Below the pieces are notes generated by a model. That model worked only from the letters and a program-made list of their open reading frames with translations, had not been told where the DNA came from and ran no database searches. From Spirochaetaceae bacterium (lineage in GTDB: Bacteria > Spirochaetota > Spirochaetia > CADAEX01), in assembly GCA_009780675.1 (NCBI GenBank), contig WQZP01000021.1, positions 1 through 36,873 of the forward strand: a stretch of 36,873 nucleotides of DNA. The letters are read 5' to 3'. Positions 17,210 to 26,235 of this stretch are shown here, piece after piece. The position numbers were made by a program, and so were the translations under genes. Position 1 is the first letter of the stretch; the number at the start of each line of letters is the position of its first letter.

Positions 17210-17497
17210 ATGTATGGTATTTCACAAAATGCTCTGGAAAAAATAAAAGCAATTTTATTTTCAGTGCAGGGAGTAGAGTCTGTTATTTTATATGGCTCTC
17301 GGGCAAAAGGCAACTACAAAGAAGGTTCGGATATCGATCTGACGGTAAAGGGAAATTTAACTTTTGAAGATTTAGTGAAAATGAGTGTTAGTTTGGAAGA
17401 TTTGAATCTACCTTGGAAAATTGATCTTTCTTTATATAGCCAAATAAAAAATGAGAACCTATTGGAACATATCGACAGAGTTGGGGTAGCAATATGA
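17210..17497 (+). CDS. Minimal nucleotidyltransferase (MNT, MntA/HI0073-like)
   Basis: A 95-residue polymerase-beta-type nucleotidyltransferase. The catalytic motif is GSRAKGNYKEGSDIDL, giving G29-S30-x10-D41-x-D43, with a third acidic residue in KIDLSLY (D72). All residues needed for metal binding and nucleotidyl transfer are present, so it looks active. In known HepT/MntA systems this partner AMPylates and neutralises the HEPN protein. Here the pair is ordered HEPN first, then MNT. Its stop overlaps the wzt start by 4 nt (ATGA), tying its translation to the exporter ATPase. Confidence 0.88.
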   Translation: MYGISQNALEKIKAILFSVQGVESVILYGSRAKGNYKEGSDIDLTVKGNLTFEDLVKMSVSLEDLNLPWKIDLSLYSQIKNENLLEHIDRVGVAI

Positions 17498-18804
17498 GCG
17501 AAACAGTAATTAAAGTTGAAAACCTTTACAAAGAATATAAGTTGGGCGTTATAAGCCATGGCACTCTCTATAAAGATATGCAGTCCTGGTGGGCAAAAAT
17601 CCGCGGGAAAGAAGATCCTAATTCGCTTATTTCAACACACCATGGGGAAGATGCAGAAAAGACGAGTTTTCTTGCTTTAAACGATGTTTCTTTTGAAATA
17701 AAAGCAGGAGACAGGGTTGGAATAATAGGTAAAAATGGCGCGGGCAAATCTACGCTTTTAAAAATTCTTTCACGAATCACATCTCCAACAAGAGGGAGTG
17801 TAACAATTCATGGAAAGGTAGGTTCTCTTCTCGAAGTTGGCACAGGATTTCACCAGGAGCTTACAGGCAGGGAAAATATTTTTCTTAATGGCTCGATACT
17901 TGGCATGAATAAGCGTGAGATTTCCCGCAAAATGGATGAGATTATTGATTTTGCGGGCATTGAAAAACACATTGATACGCCCGTTAAGCGCTATTCCAGC
18001 GGTATGATGGTGCGTCTTGGCTTTGCTGTTGCTGCTCATTTGGATACAGATATTCTTATTGCCGACGAAGTTCTGGCTGTAGGGGATGCGGAGTTTCAGA
18101 GAAAAGCTTTGGCCAAAATGGGCGACTTGAGCACAGGGGAAGGGCGAACAGTGTTGTTTGTGAGTCATAATATGGGAGCTGTGGAAAGATTATGTAATAT
18201 CGGTTTGATATTGCATAATGGAGTATTGATTGATAAATCAGATGATATAAAATATTCTATAAAAAAATATCTCAATGTTGGTCAAGAAGATACTACTAAA
18301 TTAAGTTATGAATGGATTAACAATGGGCAAGTACCAAATAATCAATGGTTTAAACCGATTAGTTTTTTTATAACAGATGACAATATGAATATTTTAAAAG
18401 ATACACACTCGAATGATAAAGATTTGTGGATTAATATTAAAGGCATAATTAAAGAAAATGATTCTGCTTTTTGTATTGGGTATGCCTTATATAGTGAAGA
18501 TAATGCTTTACTTTATTGGTCTTATCAAACCGATGTTCCTCAAGCCGAATGGCCTAAATTTAAACTAGGGGAATTTCATTTGCGAAGCAAAATACCAAAA
18601 CGGTTTCTTAATGAAGGTACATACAGAGTTGAATTTATATGCAGTCTGCACTGTCGGCAGTGGATATTAGATCCAGAAGTTAATGCGCCAGCAATTTTTT
18701 TTGAAATAAATGGAGGACTTAGTGATTCGCCATATCTTTTTAATAAAAGACCCGGTGTCTTAAGCCCCATTCATGCATGGGAGATAGTGTCTGAAGATCA
18801 ATAA
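17494..18804 (+). CDS. wzt: Polysaccharide ABC exporter ATPase with C-terminal glycan-binding domain (Wzt type)
   Basis: Residues about 1-235 are the nucleotide-binding domain: Walker A GIIGKNGAGKSTLL (77-90), signature RYSSGMMVRLGF, Walker B ILIADEVLAVGD and the H-loop LFVSHNMG. Residues about 280-430 form a beta-rich Wzt C-terminal domain (SFFITDDN, GYALYSEDNALLYWS, EGTYRVEFICSLH). In known systems that domain binds the modified chain end before export. This implies a chain whose length is set by a terminal modification. The 3' third (from about 18190) is visibly more A+T-rich than the ATPase part, suggesting the domain was exchanged to suit the local glycan. The start overlaps the MNT stop. 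Confidence 0.94.
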   Translation: MSETVIKVENLYKEYKLGVISHGTLYKDMQSWWAKIRGKEDPNSLISTHHGEDAEKTSFLALNDVSFEIKAGDRVGIIGKNGAGKSTLLKILSRITSPTRGSVTIHGKVGSLLEVGTGFHQELTGRENIFLNGSILGMNKREISRKMDEIIDFAGIEKHIDTPVKRYSSGMMVRLGFAVAAHLDTDILIADEVLAVGDAEFQRKALAKMGDLSTGEGRTVLFVSHNMGAVERLCNIGLILHNGVLIDKSDDIKYSIKKYLNVGQEDTTKLSYEWINNGQVPNNQWFKPISFFITDDNMNILKDTHSNDKDLWINIKGIIKENDSAFCIGYALYSEDNALLYWSYQTDVPQAEWPKFKLGEFHLRSKIPKRFLNEGTYRVEFICSLHCRQWILDPEVNAPAIFFEINGGLSDSPYLFNKRPGVLSPIHAWEIVSEDQ

Positions 18805-18805
18805 T

Positions 18806-19029
18806 ATGTCATTGATAGAATTAACTTATGAAAATCAAAACAATAAAAAATTTTTACCATTCTTTGTTGTTGAGTATTATGAGCATAGACGACTAAAAAA
18901 TTACAAAGAGCAGTAAGAGCTATTTTTAACAACCAATTTTTTAGCGGAAAGAAAGTAATTCTGAGACATTTTATTTACTGGGAGGGTGCAATTGATAATT
19001 GTTGGCTTAGAAGGTCGCTTGAGGAATAA
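18806..19029 (+). pseudogene. Small frameshifted gene of unknown function, interrupted at an A6 run
   Basis: Directly after wzt, ATG 18806 opens a 36-codon frame starting MSLIELTYENQNNKKF that stops at 18914. From the A6 tract at 18895-18900 the -1 frame continues without a stop for 42 codons to TAA 19027, just before the next start. Joined at the A-run, the product is about 74 residues: FFVVEYYEHRRL, then KKLQRAVRAIFNNQFF, then VILRHFIYWEGAIDN. Both halves look like real protein. One missing A, a sequencing error, or A-AAA-AAT slippage would all explain it. I do not recognise the family. Confidence 0.55.
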
Positions 19030-20868
19030 ATGAAACTATCAATTATAACAATCAACAAAAACAATTTTGAAGGGCTTGAAAAAACAATAGTTAGTGTTAT
19101 TGGACAAACATATTCTGATTTTGAATATATTATAATAGACGGTGCATCAACTGATGGAAGCATCGATATAATAAAAAAGTATTCAGATAAAATAAATTAT
19201 TGGGTTTCAGAAGCAGACCCCGGTATTTATAATGCAATGAATAAAGGTATTCGAATAGCAAAAGGAGAATTTTGTTTATTTTTGAATAGCGGTGATTCTT
19301 TAATATCATCTGACACTTTGATTAATGTATTTAATGAAATTAGCAGTCTCCCCACGTCTGATATTTACTATAGCGATAGAATAAATTCTGACGGGCAAAT
19401 ATTTAGATTTCCAAAATCATTGACTACTAGTTATTTAATAGAAGATGTTATTAGTCATCAAAATTCATTAATAAAGCGAGCCCTTTTTTATGAACATGAA
19501 TTTTATAATGAAAATTTAAAACTTGCTTCAGACAGAGAATTTTTTTTAAATGAAATGTGGAAATATAAAAGTAAATTTACATATATAAAAACAAATATTT
19601 CTATTTTTGATCCTTATGGACTAGGTTCTCAAGATACGCCATTGCGTAGAGTGGAAAATAAGATTTTTTTTAATAATGTTTTTGGAGAAATATCTGAATA
19701 TATTATTGAATTAAATAAAGAATTAAACAAGTATCGAGGGACTGTGTATGGAAATATAATAGAAAATTTTGGAAGTTCATTTTTTTTAACTTTTTTGTTA
19801 AGGCTATATCGCTTAATTATACGGCGAGTATTAAAATTAAATAATATTTTTAAAAAAATATTGTCGTGCTTCTTGCCGCAATGTCTTCTCCAGAATCTTT
19901 TTATTTATATAAAAGAATATTTTTTATCAATTTTTACAAAAAAAATTAGAATATGTTTTACGAATTTTGGAGATATTCCGTATGATTTTTTTACTGTTCC
20001 AATAAAAAAAACATTCGAAGTGCATAATCTATCTTATCGAATTGTAAATTACTATAAGCCACATATAAATTTCTTTTCTGTATTTGGAAGCAAAAAGAAG
20101 CTAAAAAGTTCTAAAGCGTTGTGTAAAATATTTTTTACTGGTGAAAATGTTAATCGTATTGATTATATACAGTATAAAGGAAACTGTATTGATAGTGTTG
20201 ATTTATCCATGGGATTTGATTATGTAGATTCAGGCAATTATTTGCGGTTTCCTCTTTGGTTATTATATTACTTTAAACCGTTCAATACCATAGATGATGT
20301 TAGCAATATATTGGCATTATTTAAAAATACTTATAGAAAAACAAAATTTTGTTCTTTAGTTGCGAGCCATGATAATAGTGGTATTAGAGCAAAAATGTTT
20401 AGTGATCTTTCTGCGATAGCACATATAGATTGCGCTGGTGTTTTATTACATAATGATACTTCTTTACATAATATATACGACAATAACAAATCCTTATATT
20501 TGCAACAATACAAATTTAATATTTGCCCTGAAAACTCAATAAGCCCTGGCTATGTTACAGAAAAACTTTTTCAATCTTTATATTCCGGATGTATTCCTAT
20601 ATACAATGGTTGGAGTAAAGATCCAGAACCTGATATTGTAAATCCAAATATTATTCTATGGTATGATGAATCCGATGAGCAGAATAACAAGTATGCGATG
20701 AATGAGGTTAGAAAATTACATGAAAACGATAAACTTTATCGTTCCTTTGTAGAACAACCATTTTTTTGCGATACTGCTGTTGATAAAATCTATACAATTT
20801 TGCAACAATATACAGACAAACTGCAATCAGTAATAAGTAACACATTAACACATCTAAAAAGAGTTTAA
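19030..20868 (+). CDS. Fusion protein: GT2 glycosyltransferase plus GT10 (alpha-1,3/4-fucosyltransferase type)
   Basis: A 612-residue protein with two glycosyltransferase units. Residues 1 to about 225 are a GT2 domain: SIITINKNNFEGLEKTI, IIIDGASTDGSIDII, GIYNAMNKGI, LNSGD and a late ASDREFF. A basic, hydrophobic linker follows (about 250-305). Residues about 310-595 are GT10-like, with FCSLVASH, then YKFNICPENSISPGYVTEKL and LYSGCIPIYNGW near residues 495-530, the GDP-fucose binding signature of bacterial FutA-type enzymes. The donor GDP-fucose is made by gmd/fcl upstream. The two domains may add consecutive sugars. Confidence 0.88.
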   Translation: MKLSIITINKNNFEGLEKTIVSVIGQTYSDFEYIIIDGASTDGSIDIIKKYSDKINYWVSEADPGIYNAMNKGIRIAKGEFCLFLNSGDSLISSDTLINVFNEISSLPTSDIYYSDRINSDGQIFRFPKSLTTSYLIEDVISHQNSLIKRALFYEHEFYNENLKLASDREFFLNEMWKYKSKFTYIKTNISIFDPYGLGSQDTPLRRVENKIFFNNVFGEISEYIIELNKELNKYRGTVYGNIIENFGSSFFLTFLLRLYRLIIRRVLKLNNIFKKILSCFLPQCLLQNLFIYIKEYFLSIFTKKIRICFTNFGDIPYDFFTVPIKKTFEVHNLSYRIVNYYKPHINFFSVFGSKKKLKSSKALCKIFFTGENVNRIDYIQYKGNCIDSVDLSMGFDYVDSGNYLRFPLWLLYYFKPFNTIDDVSNILALFKNTYRKTKFCSLVASHDNSGIRAKMFSDLSAIAHIDCAGVLLHNDTSLHNIYDNNKSLYLQQYKFNICPENSISPGYVTEKLFQSLYSGCIPIYNGWSKDPEPDIVNPNIILWYDESDEQNNKYAMNEVRKLHENDKLYRSFVEQPFFCDTAVDKIYTILQQYTDKLQSVISNTLTHLKRV

Positions 20869-20870
20869 TA

Positions 20871-21860
20871 ATGCCGAAATTTTCACTAATTATACCAGTA
20901 TATAACGTAGAAAAATACCTCGCGGATTGCCTTGACTCATGTATGAACCAAACATTTTCTGATATTGAAATTATCTGCATAAATGACTGTTCGCCAGATG
21001 GAAGTAGCAAAATCCTTGATGAATATGTAAAAAGAGATTCCCGAATTAAGGTAATTAATCATGAAAAGAATAAAGGGTTAGGAGGAGCCAGAAATACAGG
21101 GGTTGAAGCTGCAACCGGAGATTATTCCTGGTTTATTGATAGTGATGATATGATTGCGCTTGATGCATGTGAATTGCTGTCTTCTATTATAAATAATACA
21201 CAAGCTCAAATTATTAGATTTAATTCGCTTAGCTTTTATGATGATGCTACAAATAGATTGGGAAGGTACAACGGTATAGATAAATGTTACTGGCCATATA
21301 ATGAAATTATAACAAAGAATGCACACACAAGATTAAAAATTACCGAAGTTACCGCTTGGTCATATATTACGCATACTTCTCATCTAAAGAAATTTAAATT
21401 CAGAGAAAATGCTTTTCATGAAGATATTGATTTTACACAAATATTATTTTCAGAAGCAGAAAGCATCTATTGTATCAATAGCGCTTTGTATTTTAGAAGA
21501 TTGCATAATCAATCCATTACAGGTGGTGCTATATCTAAAAATAAGCTTTTAGTTGACAAGTTGCTTGCAGTAGATGCCTTATATAATTATATTGCTTCTA
21601 TAAAATTAGAAAGAACTCATTTTATTGTAAGAGGCTTACATAATGGTATTAAAGATTTAAAAAAAGAATACAATACATATCCTGAAATCCATAATGAAAA
21701 ATTTAAATTGCTTATATCAGATATAGAAAAAAGCAAGCCAGTTTTTTATGGTGATACTAATCTCTATAACGATATAATCAAAAATTACGGTAATACAAAA
21801 TTACTGGAATTCATTCTTAAGGTATATCGCTATTGGAATCGGCTGAAAAATGCTTTTTAA
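20871..21860 (+). CDS. GT2 family glycosyltransferase
   Basis: A 329-residue inverting GT-A enzyme. The N-terminal nucleotide-binding part reads FSLIIPVYNVEKYLADCLDS, followed by IICINDCSPDGSSKILDEY, GLGGARNTG and the DxD-like FIDSDDMI near residue 90. The middle holds ENAFHEDIDFTQIL, the typical acceptor-side ED motif. The C-terminal third is helical and specific to this protein. The substrate cannot be told from sequence. It begins 2 nt after the fusion gene and overlaps the next gene by 11 nt, so it belongs to the same operon. Confidence 0.9.
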   Translation: MPKFSLIIPVYNVEKYLADCLDSCMNQTFSDIEIICINDCSPDGSSKILDEYVKRDSRIKVINHEKNKGLGGARNTGVEAATGDYSWFIDSDDMIALDACELLSSIINNTQAQIIRFNSLSFYDDATNRLGRYNGIDKCYWPYNEIITKNAHTRLKITEVTAWSYITHTSHLKKFKFRENAFHEDIDFTQILFSEAESIYCINSALYFRRLHNQSITGGAISKNKLLVDKLLAVDALYNYIASIKLERTHFIVRGLHNGIKDLKKEYNTYPEIHNEKFKLLISDIEKSKPVFYGDTNLYNDIIKNYGNTKLLEFILKVYRYWNRLKNAF

Positions 21861-22935
21861 GAATATTGTAAAAAAATCGCTGAAACGTTTTATTCCAAAA
21901 CTATTTAATATAAATGACTCAATAAAATGGTATATTTTTAATCCAAAATATTTATTTAAAAAATTTTATAATATTATTTATGTATATATAAAAATGAGAA
22001 ATCGAGAAAAGAAATATTCTTATGGAAATGAAAATAAAGATAAAACATTTTATATTCTTGGGCGTGATTGGGATAACGGTGGACTAATGGCAATAGTTTT
22101 TTATAGCTTGGCGCACTTTATATATGCAGAAAAAAAGGGTTATTATGCAATAATGGATTTAAAAAACTATATATGCCAGTATACGCAAAAAGAAATATCT
22201 GAAATTGAAAATGCCTGGGAATATTATTTTAAGCAGCCATTTGGTTATTCATTAGAAGATATAAAGAACAGTAAAAATATATTAAAACAGGATTTTGTTT
22301 TTCCAAAAAAAAATTATTGTAACGACTGGAAATATATTTGGGAAATGGACAAAGAAAATAAAAATAAATATATGGATTATTTAAAAGAAAAATATAATAA
22401 ATATATAAGATTTAATACTAATACAAAGACTTATCTTGAAAATGAATATAATAATATTTTAAAAGATAAAGATAACGTTCTGGGGGTTTTGTGCAGGGGA
22501 ACAGACTACACCAAAAATAAACCGGCTGATCACCCTGTGCAGCCAGAGCCTATGGAAGCGATTGAAATAGTAAAAAAAATAATCGCTGAAAAGAAATGCT
22601 CATATATTTATCTTGCTACCGAAGATAATGAGATTTATGAAATGTTTAAAAATCATTTTGGCTCTATAATACTTTCTAACAATCAATTGCGTTATAAGAG
22701 CGATGATCTGATTGGAAAAAAATATTTAAATGAAATTCCAAAAGAGAGAAGGCAGCATGATGCATATACCAGTGGCCTTGAGTACCTATCCACTTTATAT
22801 CTTCTTTCAAAATGTTCATGTTTTTTTGCAGGTATTACAGGCGGAACAATCGCCGTATTATGTATGACAAGTAGCTTTGAATATGAATATTTATATTATA
22901 AAGGATTGTATCCGCCTAAAAATGAGTCGGAGTAG
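21850..22935 (+). CDS. Putative fucosyltransferase of the FUT8/NodZ-like superfamily
   Basis: A 361-residue protein without a strong family match by eye. A basic N-terminus (1-60) precedes YILGRDWDNGGLMA. In the C-terminal half, VLGVLCRGTDYTKNKPADHP resembles the donor-binding HxRRxD loop of alpha-1,6- and O-fucosyltransferases. SYIYLATEDNEIYEMFKNHF resembles the following VYLATDD strand, and LYLLSKCSCFFAGITGG resembles the last conserved segment. GDP-fucose is available from gmd/fcl. The fold assignment is moderate and the activity is inference. It overlaps the preceding gene by 11 nt. Confidence 0.55.
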   Translation: MLFKNIVKKSLKRFIPKLFNINDSIKWYIFNPKYLFKKFYNIIYVYIKMRNREKKYSYGNENKDKTFYILGRDWDNGGLMAIVFYSLAHFIYAEKKGYYAIMDLKNYICQYTQKEISEIENAWEYYFKQPFGYSLEDIKNSKNILKQDFVFPKKNYCNDWKYIWEMDKENKNKYMDYLKEKYNKYIRFNTNTKTYLENEYNNILKDKDNVLGVLCRGTDYTKNKPADHPVQPEPMEAIEIVKKIIAEKKCSYIYLATEDNEIYEMFKNHFGSIILSNNQLRYKSDDLIGKKYLNEIPKERRQHDAYTSGLEYLSTLYLLSKCSCFFAGITGGTIAVLCMTSSFEYEYLYYKGLYPPKNESE

Positions 22936-22941
22936 TGTGTC

Positions 22942-23916
22942 ATGGAATTTAGAAAAAATAAATTGTATTTTAATACTCCTATTCTCTTTCTTATATTCAA
23001 CCGTCTTGACACAACAAAACAAGTTTTTGAAAAGATTCGTTCTGTTACACCTTCAAAATTATATATTGCCTCTGATGGTCCGCGTGATAATCGCATAGGT
23101 GAAGATGAAAAAGTCAAAACGATTAGAGAATATGTTTTTAATTCAATAGATTGGAATTGTGAAGTTAAAACACTTTTTCGTGAAAAAAATCTTGGATGTG
23201 GAAAAGCTGTTTCACAGGCAATCACATGGTTTTTTGAAAACGAAGAAATGGGTATTATTCTTGAAGATGATTGTCTGCCTTCTTCAAGTTTTTTTCCATA
23301 TTGTGAAGAATTATTAAATAAATACAAAGATGATGCGCGAATATTTCATATTGCTGGTCATAATCCATTAACATATACAAAAATGAAATATAGTTATTAT
23401 TTTGCGCGGATACAGCATTGTTGGGGATGGGCATCGTGGAGACGAGCATGGGAAAAATATAGTTTTGATATTAACGATTTGAACAGTTTTATGAGACAAA
23501 AAAAGATTAATAAAATATTTGCAACAAAGGCTGATAGGATCTATTGGACAAATATTTTTATAGGCATGGCAGAACACAAAGTGGATACATGGGATTATCA
23601 GTGGACATACACTATTTTTAATAATAATGGAATCTGCATCAATCCATCAAAAAATTTAGTTACAAATATTGGTTTTGGACCAGATGCAACGCATACAACT
23701 AATGATGACCCCAGCCGTAACAATCAAGAAAGATATGAAATATCAAAGATTATTCATCCAAAAGAAATAAAAATAAATAAGCAGCTTATAAATTTAATAA
23801 ACAGAATTGTTTTTGGTATAAGTAACTCTACTTATGCGGGATTTAAAACGATTCTAAAAAACATTATAAAACGATTTTTTTCATTATTTATTTCGAAATA
23901 TAAAAAGCAGGTTTAA
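22942..23916 (+). CDS. HlpA-like GT-A glycosyltransferase, copy 1
   Basis: A 324-residue protein of the group often named hemolytic protein HlpA-like, which has a nucleotide-diphospho-sugar transferase fold. Characteristic parts are PILFLIFNRLDTTKQVFE (13-30), LYIASDGPRD, LFREKNLGCGKAVSQAI, and the acidic GIILEDDCLPS that serves as the DxD metal site, then HCWGWASWRRAWEKY. The acceptor is unknown. A close paralogue lies at 28434, and a 44-bp stretch is identical between the two (22988-23031 and 28462-28505), pointing to recent duplication or gene conversion. Confidence 0.82.
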   Translation: MEFRKNKLYFNTPILFLIFNRLDTTKQVFEKIRSVTPSKLYIASDGPRDNRIGEDEKVKTIREYVFNSIDWNCEVKTLFREKNLGCGKAVSQAITWFFENEEMGIILEDDCLPSSSFFPYCEELLNKYKDDARIFHIAGHNPLTYTKMKYSYYFARIQHCWGWASWRRAWEKYSFDINDLNSFMRQKKINKIFATKADRIYWTNIFIGMAEHKVDTWDYQWTYTIFNNNGICINPSKNLVTNIGFGPDATHTTNDDPSRNNQERYEISKIIHPKEIKINKQLINLINRIVFGISNSTYAGFKTILKNIIKRFFSLFISKYKKQV

Positions 23917-23974
23917 GAAATATATTTACGCTTTTATAATGGAATGACATGAAAAAATTCTGGAGCTTGATTAC

Positions 23975-25288
23975 ATGAAGATAATTATTGTAGGAACAGG
24001 TTATGTTGGATTGGTTACTGGTGTTTGCTTTGCAGAAATGGGCGTGTATGTAACCTGTGTTGATATTGATAAGAAAAAAATAGATAATCTTAGAGAAGGG
24101 ATAATTCCAATATATGAACCTAATTTAGATACGCTGCTAAATAGAAATATCAAAGCCAACCGCCTTAATTTTAGTACTGATCTGGCAGCAGTAATCAATG
24201 ATGCTGATGTAGTGTTCAGTGCTGTTGGTACGCCATCCGATGAAGACGGTAGCGCTGATCTGAAATATGTGCTTGATGTAGCCCGCACAGTAGGCAGGAA
24301 TATCAATAAATATATTTTGTTTGTTACAAAAAGTACTGTTCCTGTAGGAACCTCGGAATTGGTTCGAAAAGCAATTGCCGAAGAACTACAAAAGCGCAAT
24401 GTTGATGTGCAATTTGATATAGCTTCAAATCCGGAATTTTTAAAAGAAGGTGTTGCTATTGATGATTTTTTGCGTCCCGACCGCATTGTGGTAGGAGTAG
24501 AGAGTGACAAAGCACGCAGTCTGATGAATCAACTTTACCAGCCATTTATGCTTAACGGGCACCCAATTATTTTTATGGATATTGCATCAGCTGAAATGAC
24601 AAAGTATGCTGCCAATGCAATGCTTGCCACGCGTATCAGTTTTATAAATGAAATAGCAAATCTCTGTGATCTTTTGGGCGTCAATGTACATGAGGTGCGG
24701 AAAGGTATTGGCAGCGATCCACGCATCGGCAATAAATTCCTGTACCCGGGTTGTGGTTATGGTGGGTCGTGTTTTCCAAAAGATGTAAAGGCATTGATGA
24801 AAACCGCAGAAGAGAATGGTTATCCCATGCAAGTACTGCGGGCTGTGGAAGAAGTGAATAAAATACAAAAAGAAGTGCTGTTTCAAAAATTGAGCAAACA
24901 TTTCAATGCTAACCTAAAAGGCAAAACCATAGCTGTTTGGGGTTTATCTTTTAAACCACAAACCGATGATATGCGCGAAGCATCTTCTCTGGTAATTATT
25001 GAAAAACTGTTGGATGCTGGCTGTAATGTTTGTGCCTACGATCCAGTGGCTATTAATGAAGCCAAGCGCAGATTGGGCGATAAAATAACGTATGCCAAAG
25101 ATATCTACGAAACTGTGCAGGGTGCTGATGCAGTTCTGCTGCTAACTGAGTGGAGAGAGTTTCGATCGCCCGATTGGCCGCAAATAAAAAAAACAATGCG
25201 CACACCACTTTTGTTTGACGGTCGTAATCTTTACGAATCGGCAATGTTAAAAAATGAAGGTTTTACATATTACGGAATTGGGACGTGA
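23975..25288 (+). CDS. ugd: UDP-glucose 6-dehydrogenase
   Basis: NAD-dependent oxidation of UDP-glucose to UDP-glucuronate. The 437 residues contain the Rossmann start [56 protein letters not shown], the catalytic cysteine motif [18 protein letters not shown] and [15 protein letters not shown]. The gene is visibly richer in G+C than the flanking glycosyltransferase genes and its protein resembles the Bacteroidetes type (impression, not a search result). It is followed one base later by the UDP-glucuronate decarboxylase, making a UDP-xylose cassette. Confidence 0.97.
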   Translation: MKIIIVGTGYVGLVTGVCFAEMGVYVTCVDIDKKKIDNLREGIIPIYEPNLDTLLNRNIKANRLNFSTDLAAVINDADVVFSAVGTPSDEDGSADLKYVLDVARTVGRNINKYILFVTKSTVPVGTSELVRKAIAEELQKRNVDVQFDIASNPEFLKEGVAIDDFLRPDRIVVGVESDKARSLMNQLYQPFMLNGHPIIFMDIASAEMTKYAANAMLATRISFINEIANLCDLLGVNVHEVRKGIGSDPRIGNKFLYPGCGYGGSCFPKDVKALMKTAEENGYPMQVLRAVEEVNKIQKEVLFQKLSKHFNANLKGKTIAVWGLSFKPQTDDMREASSLVIIEKLLDAGCNVCAYDPVAINEAKRRLGDKITYAKDIYETVQGADAVLLLTEWREFRSPDWPQIKKTMRTPLLFDGRNLYESAMLKNEGFTYYGIGT

Positions 25289-25289
25289 C

Positions 25290-26231
25290 ATGAAAAGAAT
25301 ACTAGTTACCGGAGGCGCCGGGTTTATAGGGTCTCACTTATGCGAACGCTTGCTTAAAGAAGAGCATGATGTGATATGTTTGGACAACTATTTTACCGGT
25401 AGTAAAAACAATGTGATACACCTTATTGAGAATCCTCATTTTGAACTTATACGTCATGATGTGGTTGAGCCTTATATGGCTGAGGTGGACGAAATATATA
25501 ATCTTGCTTGCCCAGCTTCGCCTATACACTATCAGTATAACCCCATTAAGACAATAAAAACATCGGTAATGGGCGCCATCAATATGTTAGGGTTAGCCAA
25601 GCGTGTGAATGCGAAAATCCTTCAAGCCTCGACCAGTGAAGTATATGGCGATCCGCGGGAACATCCGCAGCCCGAGAGTTACTGGGGAAATGTGAATCCG
25701 ATTGGCATCCGCTCTTGCTATGATGAAGGAAAGCGTTGTGCAGAAACGATATTTATGGATTATTACCGTCAAAATAATGTTCACATAAAAATTGTACGCA
25801 TTTTTAACACCTATGGGCCGAGAATGCATCCCAACGATGGCAGAGTTGTGTCCAACTTTATTGTTCAGGCATTGGCAGGCAAAGATATTACAATCTACGG
25901 TACTGGCCAGCAAACACGCAGCTTTCAATATGTTGACGACTTGGTTGATGGCATGATGCGCATGATGTGTGCGCCTAGGGAATTCCTGGGACCTGTGAAC
26001 ATTGGGAATCCCAACGAGTTTACAATATTGCAATTAGCAGATTTGATAATTAAATTAACTGGTTCGAAATCAAGGCTTGTGTATCTTCCGTTGCCCGGAG
26101 ATGATCCGAAGCAGCGACAGCCAGATATTTCGCTGGCTAAAGAAAAATTGGATAATTGGTATCCCCATGTACAGCTGGAAGACGGTTTGAAGCGTACAAT
26201 TTCCTATTTTAAATCACAAAAATGTGTATGA
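25290..26231 (+). CDS. uxs: UDP-glucuronate decarboxylase (UDP-xylose synthase)
   Basis: Short-chain dehydrogenase/reductase that oxidises and decarboxylates UDP-glucuronate to UDP-xylose. Typical parts are [82 protein letters not shown] (YxxxK) and [19 protein letters not shown], all hallmarks of Uxs rather than of dTDP-glucose dehydratase. I chose ATG 25290, one base after the ugd stop, giving 313 residues; an earlier in-frame start inside ugd would add 12 non-homologous residues. It has the same elevated G+C as ugd. Confidence 0.95.
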   Translation: MKRILVTGGAGFIGSHLCERLLKEEHDVICLDNYFTGSKNNVIHLIENPHFELIRHDVVEPYMAEVDEIYNLACPASPIHYQYNPIKTIKTSVMGAINMLGLAKRVNAKILQASTSEVYGDPREHPQPESYWGNVNPIGIRSCYDEGKRCAETIFMDYYRQNNVHIKIVRIFNTYGPRMHPNDGRVVSNFIVQALAGKDITIYGTGQQTRSFQYVDDLVDGMMRMMCAPREFLGPVNIGNPNEFTILQLADLIIKLTGSKSRLVYLPLPGDDPKQRQPDISLAKEKLDNWYPHVQLEDGLKRTISYFKSQKCV

Positions 26232-26235
26232 CAAA

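Noticed and set aside
16790-17497. Reading the HEPN/MNT pair as an antiphage defence island
   Set aside because: There are no other defence genes around it and its overlaps tie it to wzm and wzt; a role in the exporter operon or addiction is more economical.
24001-24510. 169-codon - strand frame opposite ugd
   Set aside because: The ugd reading on + has all catalytic motifs; the antisense frame is a by-product of its composition.
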